A stretch of DNA of 64,000 nucleotides, taken from the NCBI GenBank assembly GCA_023014365.1, contig JAEBUN010000027.1, positions 648,571-712,570 on the forward strand. The letters run 5' to 3'. Each line of letters opens with the position of its first letter. Position 1 is the first letter of the stretch. The notes below the pieces were generated by a model. It was not told the origin of the DNA and did not search any database. It saw only the letters and a program-made list of their open reading frames with translations. A program made the position numbers and the translations under genes. The DNA comes from Lepiota brunneoincarnata (Eukaryota > Basidiomycota > Agaricomycetes > Agaricales > Agaricaceae). This document shows, one piece after another, positions 51,897 through 63,400 of this stretch.

Positions 51897-52856
51897 AGAT
51901 ACCTGCCGTCCAATCGATTGTCGCCGATAGCGATCGATTGCGATTTTGATCGATAGATCAAAATCCGCGGAACGTATTTATAATCCCCCCGTTAATAACA
52001 GGTGAAAATAGGATTAAAAACTTAACTTCGAGTTTCAAAACTTACCGCGCTGACTTAGACGCGCGCTTGCGTCTGGGAAAAGTCACGTGATCGTGCGACC
52101 GGTCACGTGCCATCGGGCTATGTTACCCGACGACGGAACAATCCGGGCCGGGGTAGGGCCGTCACGTGACAACGTAACAAGGTGCACTTTCGCACGGGGT
52201 CCAAGCGTGAGAACTTGTGAAACCCGGCACCGGTGACATGATTTACCGGTGGCGGTGTACTTACCTTAGATGGCTATCCTTCCCACGGGTCTGCTAGAGG
52301 ACGCCCCGCCCGACCGAGCCGGTTAGGTCCGGTTAGGTTCGGGTTCGGGTTAGGGGGTAACATAGTATTAGTATGCCGCCCTCGTCAGGAAGGTAAGGTA
52401 GTACTTACCGCAAAGAACGCTCCGCACGGCATATAACCGGCGTTTTAAAGCGAGTTAACCGCCATCAGGGGTCGAACTTACGTTGTTTACCGTTTACGCG
52501 AAAGTTACTATTCGAAAGACTTAGGAAGGGGGCATAACCGCCCCCCCAGACGTGGTTCCGGGTTACGCCGCACCATCACACCCAAACCGATAAAAGGCCA
52601 CCTATTTAAAAACCTGTTTTCGCGTGCTGCGATCGAAGCGCAGGTCGTGCAACCCCGAAGTCTTCTAACAACGGGGGTCCCAGGAAGGTTACTCAAGATC
52701 AGCAAATATGGGCCGGCCGACATACGGGAATCACCCCGCAGAGGTCGGTACCCGAACGCCCAGGGATTTCCCCATTTGGGCGCCGACTTGGTACCAGTCG
52801 CCGCAGCTAGGTTGTGCGGACAACTACGGCTGGCATGGTATACCACGTAAGCCATA

Positions 52857-55800
52857 TCAATCGAAGTTCGCAATCGCGATCCACGGATCAGGCGTTTTCT
52901 CACGGTGGTGTTCTACCGCCGGAGCGGAGGAAGAGGCCACGGGAGCTCGAGCTTCGGCGAAGAAGTCGGTTATTAACGCCTGGCGGTCGCGCCGCGCGAG
53001 AACAGAAGCACGCCAAATTGACGTAAGGTCCATTATCTGTCGGGTTCTTTTCTTCGAAACCAACAGACGGCGACCGAAGAGACCGAGTCTATCTAGGCGT
53101 AAGAAAGGTCCTTGCCAACCCGAATCTAAACACCAATCCTTTGCACACTCCGCCAAGTCAGCCTCGGCTTCAGCACGCGGGATCTTAGTAAAGAGACGCA
53201 TCAACTCAGACGCCTTCTTAGGGATACCTAGTTTGGTCAGATCGTACGGAAGCGGTACGTTATTCCGCCCCCGGACGTCTGCACGGGCGAAGACATTCAT
53301 TGCCTGCGCCCACCCAGTCTTCATACTGTCCTCAAGTTCGTGAGCATTAAACATGTCCCAGGATATGTTGTATTCGCTTTTTAGCACAAGCACGCCATTC
53401 GCTGGCGGTACGGACTCCCTTAGCCGTACGTCCCAACGTGCTCGGTAGTTATCGCGAAGCCAAGCGGCGATCAACAATGGAGGGTAGCCACGCGCAATGT
53501 AGATATCCGAAGCTTCTCTACATGCCTTCACGTAATCGTCGAAACGCGAAGAAAGCGCGGCAAGCCTCGACAGCTCTGATACAAACGTCCCTTTCTTAAC
53601 GTAAAGGGGGTGAAAGCTGATCCAAGGAATGCGCTCAAAGTGGTTCATCGGTTTCCTATACGCCTTATGGTGGAGGCGACCGTTTGCCGTAAACAGCATC
53701 ATGTCTAGGAACACCATGTATTGATCCGAAGATGACCACGTAATGGTACAGTTATCGAACATTAAATTATCTCTGAGTAGCCGCAAAGCATCCTCCTCTC
53801 GATACGCATACACGAGAGCGAGACAATCGTCGATGTAGCGTCCATAGAACGCCACGTCGGGTGACCGCAGGGCTGCGCACTCCTCCTCGAAGTGTACGCC
53901 GTAGATGTTCGCGAGATCGGGGCTCGAAGCCACACCCATCGCTAGACCACGGGCCTGACGGTAATATTTACCCTGGAACTGTACCAGTAAGTTGTCGTCC
54001 GCTGCCCGCATGCATTCCCGTAACAGCTGTACTTTAGCTGCTGCATGCGTTGCGTCGAAGTCAGCATCTTCGACTTCCGGCTCTGACTCGGCTAACCACC
54101 GGGTGTAATATTCTTCGGCATAGGAGTGTGCCTTTTGAACATCCACATGTGGGTAGAACGCGACAACGTCGCCCGAGACAAAGTATAGACGCTTGAGCAT
54201 ACCGTTCTCGAATCGGAACTGCGGTAGCGACAACTTGCTCAATTTTATCGCCAGATCCTTAGATCCATGTATAACGTACGGCGCCGATTGGATAATCGGT
54301 TTGAGACTTTTACTTACGTACTTCCCTGCAGGCCCTTGCGGGACGGAGTGGCACGGTAGAATCGGCCGGGCAGCTACCGGTGTCTTATGTATTTTAGGAA
54401 TGACATAAAACGTCGGGATCGAACTAGGTTCGACCGATAACTGACTCCGGAGGAAGCGGGGAAGCTGCGATTGAATGCCGAAATCTTCCGACAATCTCGC
54501 GATGCTCTTAATGTGGTTATTTTTATCACAAAGTATATTGTACGCCGTAACGGCGCTAACCGGTTCGTAATCTACACGGTTCGACAATAACGAGAGCGCT
54601 TTTTCAATGATCCAGGCACGCGGGGCAACTGCGCAACCAAGGTTCTTATCGGTCGCTACTACGACGAGTTCGTGGGACGTCAAGTAGTCGCGGAGTTTGG
54701 CCACCGGGGGAGCAAGCGCGTGCTTGTAACGGTCCCCTTCGTGTTCATCTGTCGGCATATCAGAAACCATTTTATCAATGGCCCTACGACCGCACCAGAT
54801 ACCATACTCAAAAACCCTATCCAACTGGTGCATCGCGACGCGGTTAGGCTTCGGCGACCAGTAGTCTGGATCAAAGTCGTCTTTAGCATCTTCGGCGTCA
54901 GTGGCTTTGAACCACATCGACCAACGGAGACGATCGACGAAATCGTCCCAAGCCGAATTGATTAGACTCACGTTCGACTTAGTCGGGAGCATATACTTCA
55001 TTCCCGCACTCAGATGCATGCTGTATTCACGCGGTATATCACAGTTAATCATGTGTATTGTGCTACGGTAACGCATGGACTCTAGAACTACTACAGGAGT
55101 CCGTAACACAATAAATCTGTACGCGTGTTGAGGGGTAACCGTCAGTAACCAATCCGGATACGTACTGGGTCGAGACCAGTCGAAGGGTTTAGGACTAACC
55201 TTTGGAAAGAGGGCCGCATGCACCTCTTCCTCCCCTTCGCCCTCATAAATGGGAGGAGGCGGGGGACTAGTTCCCCCTCGATCTGCCTCCGCGTTTCCCG
55301 CCCCTGCCGGCGCCTCGCTTTCGTCGGCCTCCACGATTGGACGACCCCGAGGGGGCCGCCGCTGTCGCTTCCTCCTTCGCGCGGGCTCCTGCTCCTTTCT
55401 TGGTCGCAGGGGTCTTCTGATAAGAAAGAAAGTAGATCGGGATGAGTATGAATATCAGACGCGTGGATCGAGTACGCATTCACCTTGTCCCCTTTCTTCT
55501 CCTTGGCCTTGAGGAGAGCGGTTACCCGCTTGTCGACCATCTGCGCGATGGACTCAGCGGTGATGGCGGGCGCGGTCGACGGGCCAGCGGCTTCATCGAC
55601 CTCCATCTCAAAACTCTCCTTCAACGCCTTCTTCTTTTCCATCTTCGCCTCCTCCGCGATAATCTGATCCTCGACGAAGGCAACGGCCCGTCCGAAGATG
55701 GCGGGGACGTCTTCGAGCAGCTCGACGTACTCCCTGAGGATAGAAGGATCCTCTCTCCATCCGATTTTCACAGGATGCCCATGCGAGTCAGCGGTGGGCG

Positions 55801-56459
55801 CGCCGTATCGAACGACCTGACTCTTGTGTCGGATTCGGTCAAAGACCTTACCGAGAGAGCCCTGGATTGCTTCCCAGAGTGGGCTCTCAGTCACCCCGGC
55901 AACGGGCGACAGAGTCAGCTGTGCCTCCAAGAAGGAGAGCTCGGCACGCTTGTGGGCAATGCCTCTCGTCAGCTCAGCCTTTCGGTAAGCGACATCGCTC
56001 TCCGTAAACGCCGCAACAGCTTGCGGGTTCTCGGAGATATAAGACTTGGTGAACGCAAACGGCGTCCGCCTAGCCTTAAGCTCGGATGGGAACGTACCCG
56101 AGGTCTGGTGCTCCTCCAAGCGACGGAGGGACACCTTACAGGTCTCAACCTGGCGGCGGGTTTTCATGCCCTCCACCAGGTACGGACGCAGAGCATCCCT
56201 GTAAGACCCCGGCATACATGCCAGGAGGTCGGCAAGCGATTGCAGCAGCCCTAATGGGCGCGCGGCGAGCCGACCCGAGTTGTGTCTCTGACACCGAGAC
56301 CTCTCCGGTCGCGGCGTCGTGGCGCAGGCCGCCAAGCGATCGGGTGACCGCGAGGGCGACCGAGGCAGCCGGAGACGCAGCACGTACACGGGCCCGCGAG
56401 GACCCGGCAGTGCCGCCGCCAGTCGAGGATCCCGCCTTTTTGTTGTTACGAGGGGGCAT
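52857..56459 (-). pseudogene. Penelope-like reverse transcriptase, copy 17 (two single-base breaks)
   Basis: Nearly identical to the intact ORF of copy 8. An extra T near 56240 shifts the frame about 73 codons after the ATG (56459), and a missing A near 55245, in a run of four, shifts it again before the RT domain. The RT part (about 820 codons with all motifs) is open to the stop at 52857. Both changes are homopolymer-type, so sequence error is possible. Confidence 0.82.
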
Positions 56460-56507
56460 TGCGGGGGATCGGGGGAGGTCGAGAGAGTTGTTGGCTCTGA
56501 AATGTGT

Positions 56508-56518
56508 TTAGGGTTAGG
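56508..56518 (+). repeat. Telomeric junction, copies 17/18
   Basis: TTAGGGTTAGG preceded by T, the same junction as 8/9 and 13/14. Confidence 0.85.
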
Positions 56519-57062
56519 AAAGGGGGCGTATAAACACGAGTCGCGACGGAGGGGCGCAACGGGTTGTTGGGGTTTCCAACTACCCACCCGTTTCGTCTTA
56601 TAAAGACTCATCAGGCGCACGATATCCGTCAGATACCTGCCGTCCAATCGATTGTCGCCGATAGCGATCGATTGCGATTTTGATCGATAGATCAAAATCC
56701 GCGGAACGTATTTATAATCCCCCCGTTAATAACAGGTGAAAATAGGATTAAAACTTAACTTCGAGTTTCAAAACTTACCGCGCTGACTTAGACGCGCGCT
56801 TGCGTCTGGGAAAAGTCACGTGATCGTGCGACCGGTCACGTGCCATCGGGCTATGTTACCCGACGACGGAACAATCCGGGCCGGGGTAGGGCCGTCACGT
56901 GACAACGTAACAAGGTGCACTTTCGCACGGGGTCCAAGCGTGAGAACTTGTGAAACCCGGCACCGGTGACATGATTTACCGGTGGCGGTGTACTTACCTT
57001 AGATGGCTATCCTTCCCACGGGTCTGCTAGAGGACGCCCCAGCCCCGACCGAGCCGGTTAGG
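56519..57062 (-). mobile_element. Coprina-like element, copy 18 (family 1, 3' 0.54 kb)
   Basis: Ends at the first GGTTAGG of its internal tract, directly fused to the 3' tail of copy 19. Confidence 0.87.
56545..56630 (-). ncRNA. Hammerhead ribozyme, copy 18
   Basis: Identical to copy 8. Confidence 0.9.
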
Positions 57063-57090
57063 AAAAAGGGAGCTCAAATACACGAGTCGC

Positions 57091-57175
57091 GACGGAGGGC
57101 GCAACGGGTTGTTGGGGTTTCCAACTACCCACCCGTTTCGTCTTATAAAGACTCATCAGGCGCACGATATCCGTC
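57091..57175 (-). ncRNA. Hammerhead ribozyme, copy 19 (family 1b)
   Basis: Same as copy 10. Confidence 0.9.
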
Positions 57176-58129
57176 AGATACCTGCCGTCCAATCGATGGT
57201 CGCCGATAGCGATCGACTGCGATCGGTTACTTGCGTAACGCGATCCGCGGAACGTGTATGTAATCCCCCCATCAAATGGGTGAAAATAGATTAAATACTT
57301 ATCATCGAGTTTCAAAACCATCGCCGTGCTGACTTTGGCGCGCGCTTACGCCTGAGAAAGTCACGTGATCGTGCGACCGGTCACGTGCCATCGGGCTATG
57401 TTTACCCGACGACGGAACAATCCGGGCCGGGGTAGGGCCGTCACGTGACAACGCAACAAGGTGCACTTTCGCACGGGGTCCAGCGTGGGAGACTTGTGAA
57501 ACCCGGCACCGGGGACATGAATACCCGGTGGCGGTGTACTTACCTTAGGTGGCTTTCCTTCCCACGGGTCTGCTAGAGTACGCCCCGCCCGACCGGGACG
57601 GTTAGGTCCGGGTTAGGTCAGGGTTAGGGGTGAGCTTAGTATTAGTAAGCCGCACTCGTTGGGAAGGTAAGGTAGTACTTACCGCAAAGAACGTTCCGCA
57701 CGGCATATAACCGGCGAAAAGAGCGAGTTAACCGCCACCAGGGGGAGAACTTGCGTTGTTTACCGTTTGACGCGAGAGCTACTTTTCGAGAGACTTAGGA
57801 AGGAGGCATAACCGCCCCCCCAGACGTGGTTCCGGGTTACGCCGCACCATCACACCCAAACCGATAAAAGGCCACCTATTTAAAAACCTGTTTTCGCGTG
57901 CTGCGATCGAAGCGCAGGTCGTGCAACCCCGAAGTCTTCTAACAACGGGGTCCCAGGAAGGTTACTCAAGATCAGCAAATATGGGCCGGCCGACATACGG
58001 GAATCACCCCGCAGAGGTCGGTACCCGAACGCCCAGGGATTTCCCCATTTGGGCGCCGACTTGGTACCAGTCGCCGCAGCTAGGTTGTGCGGACAACTAC
58101 GGCTGGCATGGTATACCACGTAAGCCATA

Positions 58130-59278
58130 TCAATCGAAGTTCGCAATCGCGATCCACGGATCAGGCGTCTTCTCACGATGGTGTTCTACCGCCGGAGCGG
58201 AAGAAGAGGCCACGGGAGCTCGAGCTTCTGCGAAGAAGTCGGTTATTAACGCCTGGCGGTCGCGCCGCGCGAGGACGGAAGCACGCCAGATTGACGTGAG
58301 ATCCATTATCTGTCGGGTTCTTTTCTTCGAAACCAACAGACGTCGACCAAAAAGACCGAGTTTATCTAGCCGCAAAAAAGGTCCTTGCCAACCCTCGTCT
58401 AAACACCAATCCTTTGCACACTCCGCCAAGTCAGCCTCGGCTTCAGCACGCGGGATCTTAGTAAAGAGTCGCATCAGCTCAAACGCCTTCTTGGGAAGGC
58501 CTAGTTTCACAAGGTTATACGGGAGCGGGACGTTACGCTGCCCCCGCATATCGAGTCGGGCGAAGGTTGTTCATAGCCTGCGCCCACCCGGTCTTAATCG
58601 CGTCCTCAAGTTCTTGAGCGTTGAACATAATCCCAGGAGACGTTGTATTCGCTTTTCAGCACGAGTACGCCATTCGCTGGCGGTACGGACTCCCTAAGCC
58701 GTACATCCCAACGTACTCGGTAGTTATCACGGAGCCAAGCCGCGATCAACGTCGGAGGGTAGCCGCGCGCGATGTAGATATCCGAAGCTTCTCTACACGC
58801 CATCACGTAATCGTTTAAAACGCGATGAGAGCGCGGCGAGCCTCGATAGCTCCGAAACGAAACGTGCCTTTCTTCACGTATAACGGATGGAAGCTAATCC
58901 AGGGTATGCGCTCGAAGTGGTTCATCGGCTTCCTATACGGCTTATGTTCAAGCCGACCCGTTTGCCGTAAACAGCATCATGTCAAGGAAGAGACCATAAA
59001 TTGATCCGAAGATGACCACGTAATAGTACAGTTATCGAATCTAAGATTGTCGCTAAGTAAGCTCAACGCGTCCTTCTCGTTATACGCATAAACGAGTGCG
59101 AGGCAATCATCGATGTAGCGGACCGTCGTACGCCACGTCAGGGGACCGGAGGGCGTCGCACTTCTCCTCGAAGTATACGCCGTAGAGGTTCGCTAGGTCG
59201 GGGACTTGACGCCACCCCCCATCGCGAGCCCACGGGGCTGCCGGTAATATTTCCCTGGAACTGCACTAATAAGTTGTC
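58130..59278 (-). pseudogene. RT C-terminal part, copy 19 (fragmented by indels)
   Basis: Corresponds to copy 10 from just upstream of motif B to the stop. Indels near 58567, 58630, 58815, 58860, 58957, 58990 and 59120-59250 break the frame repeatedly, including in the motif C region (YGRYIDD). Confidence 0.8.
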
Positions 59279-59299
59279 GGGTTAGGGTTAGGGTTAGGG
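59279..59299 (+). repeat. Telomeric junction, copies 19/20
   Basis: Three TTAGGG units ending TTAGGG next to AGGAGG. Confidence 0.85.
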
Positions 59300-59324
59300 A
59301 AGGAGGAAATATACGACGGCGAGC

Positions 59325-59412
59325 GTGGACGGGCGCAACGGGGGTCGTTAGTATTAAACGATCCCACCCGTTTCGTCTTATAAAGACTCGTCAGGCGCAA
59401 CGATTAGTCCAC
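59325..59412 (-). ncRNA. Hammerhead ribozyme, copy 20 (family 3)
   Basis: As copy 11, with one extra G on the plus strand in stem III and one extra A next to inner stem I (GCGCAACG); the core is intact. Confidence 0.85.
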
Positions 59413-60415
59413 AGACTCTTACCTGCCCGACCAATCGGAAGACTTACACTATCTTACCGATCGGGAAGCACAGTGGCTGTGCATTCCGCGGAACACTTAA
59501 TAATTAAAGTTATAACTCACTTATTTCACCGAGGGAAAAATCACGTGCCCAGGAATCACGTGGAGAAAATCACGTGACCGTGGGAAGAAACATCGGGCGA
59601 CTAACTCCGATGGAATCGGACTTCACACGGGGTCGGGCTTACCTCAGCACATAGGTCCGAGTGCCTTCCAAAAGACTTACAGATCCGCCCTAACCGGGGT
59701 TCTCACGCTACCGTAGGAAATCGCACATGACTCCGGGCCGACAGGCCCGGGTGAGTTATTAATAGGACATGACGTACCTATTAGCGCACACATACCAAAG
59801 TGGTTGATCTTCGCACGGTCCTAAAGAGGAAGCCCCTTCCTACGCCACCCCGAGCGAGCGCAAAGTACGGGCTCGGTTAGGTTTCGGTTAGGGTTAGGGG
59901 GGTTCCCACGGTTAGTGTGGGTCCTCTCTGATGCGAAGGTAAGATATGTGCTTACCGCAAAAGTTCCGCGTCGGGCGGCGACCGCAAAAACGGCGCCCAC
60001 CACAAGGTGTGAAGTTGGGGATCTACCCTGGACTTACGGTCGATTCTCGGCCTCTCAGTAAACGTACTTAGGGGGGACGGCCATCGGTAGGCGGGTCCCT
60101 TTCAATAGAGGTTCCTGCGGTCCGCTGCACCAGCGCTCCCTACGATAAATGGCCACCACTTGAAATCCTGTTTTCGCGTTGCCGGCTCTCGAAGTCCGGG
60201 TCGTGCAGAGCGAAGTCTTCAAACAACGCCCCCCAGGCAGGTTACCAAGATCAGTTTTTACGGGCCCCGCCGACGTCAGTCAATCACGACCAACGCCGGT
60301 CCGCAGCAATGGCTAGGTTTCCATAACGCCAAAGGACCTTAGCCGATTGTGGACGCGCAATGGCGTGCAGCCGTAAACGCGACAGACGCAACCGGTACCT
60401 CTAAGCCATATCCGT

Positions 60416-63400
60416 CTACCTAGCAGCTTCGAATACGTTTAGCCAGGTTATCAAGCGTTCTCTGTCTTTGATGAACTTCAAAGACGTCCTCAACCGCTTG
60501 TCGATCTCTCTGAGTAAGAACAACTTTCCGCCATACGGCGGCGAGATCCATAATCTGCGTGGTTCGTTTCTTTGAAACTAACACGCGTCTGGGTAAAAGA
60601 TCGAGTTTATCGAGCCTTAAAAAGCGACCCGCGACGGCTTTCTCCCACCTTACTAGGGTCAGCATCCGCGAGAACATTAAAGTCCCCGGTTGAGCCTTCC
60701 GGTTCCGATAGAAGTCGGCGCATCTCGTCGAAGTTCAAGACACGTTTCGGGAGCATTCCGGGAGTAACTGCGAGCTCTTTACGCATGTCCGAAGCGTCCG
60801 GGGCAAAGAACCTCATGGCCTGTGCCCACCCGTCTTTAAGTTGTTCTTCCAACTTCTGAACGTTAAAGAAATCCCAGGAGGCGTTGAACTCGCTTTTTAG
60901 AACAAGCACGTCTGCTTGTGGCGGCGAGCTCTCACGTAACCTCGCATCCCACCGCGCCTGGTAGTTATCTCTAAGCCAAGCTGCGATCAACGCCGGCGGG
61001 TAGCCCCTCGCTATGTAGATATCCGCTGCTTCTCTACACGAGTCCGCGTAATCGTTAAAACGCGAACAGAGGGTCGCTAGCCGCGATAGCTCACTCACGA
61101 ACGTGCCTCTCTTCACGTAAAGTGGGTGATAGCTAATCCAGGGAATACGTTCAAAGTGGTTCATCGGTTTCCGGTATGCCTTATGATGAAGGCGATTGTC
61201 CGTGATGAACAACGTCATGTCCAGAAACGTCATGTAACTGTCCGACGATGACCACTTAATCTGGCAATTATCGAATTTCAGATTGTCCTCGAGCAGCGCT
61301 AAAGCAGCCGTCTCACTCGTCGCATAGACTAATGCTAGACAATCATCGATTGTAACGCCCGTTAGAACGCTACCGAAGGCAGGGTCAGCGCGGCACATCG
61401 TTCTTCGAACCATGAGCCGTAAAGGTTGGCGAGATCTGGGGAGGAGGAAGCCACCCCCATCGCCAAGCCACGCGCCCTGTTTCCAGAATCGGCCTTCAAA
61501 TTGGCAGATAAGGTTATCGTCCGCGGCGGATAAGCACTCCCGAAAGACTGTAATCAGTCTAGCGCATTCCTGAGCGTCGAACTCTTCGTCCGATACCTCC
61601 CGTTCCGCCAGCCATTGCGTATAGTACTGCACTGCAAAGTTGTGCGCTTTGTACACGTCAACGTTCGGTAGAATGCGACAACGTCGCCGGATATGAGGTA
61701 TAAACGCTTGTAACCATCGGCCTCGAACTGGCCTGCGGTAACGATAACCTACTCAGTTTGATCGCCAGGTCCTCGTGCCTGTGAATGACAAAAGGCCTCG
61801 AGCGTACGATCGGTTTGAGATTTTAGAGACGTATTTCCCGGCAGGACCTTGGGGTACGGAGTGGCATGGAAGAATTGGCCGTGCAGCAACCGGTGACTTA
61901 TGGATCTTGGGGATCACATAGAATCTCGGGACAGCCGAAGGCTGGTCGATTGCTGACTCCTGAAGAAGCCGGGGAGCTGGGGATTTAATCCGAACTCAAA
62001 CGACCATAGTCGCGATACGTCCCATATGTTTATTTTTGGCATGTAGATAACGAAGGCCTCGACCTTCGATACAGGTAGATAGTCTGTAATAGTACCTAAC
62101 AGCTTAAGGGTATGCTGTACGATCCAGGCGCGAGGGGGCAACGGGCCGCAACCTAAGTTCTTATCTGTGACTAAAACGGCGAGCTGGTGAGACGCCAAAT
62201 AATCACGTAGTTTGGAAATCGGGGGAGCGTGTGAACGCGCATAGAGATGGACTCCCTCCGACTCGTCCTCTGGCATTTGCGAGATCATCTCATCGACAAC
62301 CCGACCGCCCTGTTGGACTCCAAACTCGAACGCCCTGTCTAATGGACCCGCGAACGTACGTTCCTTGCGGAACCCAATAGTCTGGATCGAACTCGTCTTC
62401 TTTTCCACCTTCGGGCAACTGGGCTTTAAAATAAGTTGACCAACGGAGACGATCGACGAAATCGTCCCAAGCACTCGGATTTTACTCTTGCAGTACTTAG
62501 TCGGAAGCATATACTTCATTCCGACACTTAGGGGGCAGGCTAAGTTCACGCGGGATATCGCAATCAATCATATGTATAGTCAGTACGGTTAGCGCATGGA
62601 TTCTAAAACTTACAATAGGAATCCGTACTACTATGTATCGTTGCGCTGCGTTGTAGGGGTATCCTTAGTAGCCAGTCAGGATATGTTCGGTAATTACTCG
62701 TACATGAAGGTAGGGCTTACGCCGCCTGACGACGACGCCGGGGGAACGACCTCTAGTTCACTCCCGCGGCCCCGACCCCTTCCCCTGCCCCTGCCACGGG
62801 GCTCCGGCATGTTGGAACATGATTGTCCTTGGTGATACGGCTGCGCTTCCATGCGCGGGGGCTCCCGCTTTGCCCCCCTTCTGCCGCGTTGTCTGTGACG
62901 CCGACCCGCCCCTGGAGCCCACGATCGCGACGACCCCGGGTTGCCCAGGACCTCCGGCTCTCGCTTGTTGCCCCGCTCTGCCTTGCGACGGATTTTGCTT
63001 TGAATTATAAAGAACAAGTTTTAGTTGGCACGAACGGAAGAGTGCACAAGATGGTCGAGGGGACCACTAACTAACCGTCTGACCTCCTCGTCTTCCATGA
63101 GCCGCCAACGCCGCTGCTACCCGCTTGTCGACATACTCTGGATCGATGCCGCGGTGCTTGTGCTCATCACAATCGTTCTATCGTTGACGTCGCGTAACTC
63201 CTTCTTTTCTCAGACCTTGGATTCTTCCGCCAACAGTGCGTTGTCGACGAACTCAAGGGCTCGATTCCAAATGGAGGGCACGAGCATCAGGAATTCCCTG
63301 AACTGAGAGGAGAGGATGGTTATTCCCCTCCCTCCACCCCTACAAAAACAGGGTTGCCGTTTGCTATCGGCTAGTGGCATGGCCCCCAGATCGGAATCTC

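Larger units (their letters stand above)
51786..56507 (-). mobile_element. Coprina-like element, copy 17 (family 1, full length)
   Basis: Third full-length copy, with the same 5' end as copies 8 and 13 and almost identical sequence. Forms a dimer with copy 18. Confidence 0.9.
57063..59278 (-). mobile_element. Coprina-like element, copy 19 (family 1b, 2.2 kb)
   Basis: Matches copy 10 base for base apart from many single-base or few-base indels, and is truncated earlier (59278, before motif B in the sense order). Confidence 0.88.
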
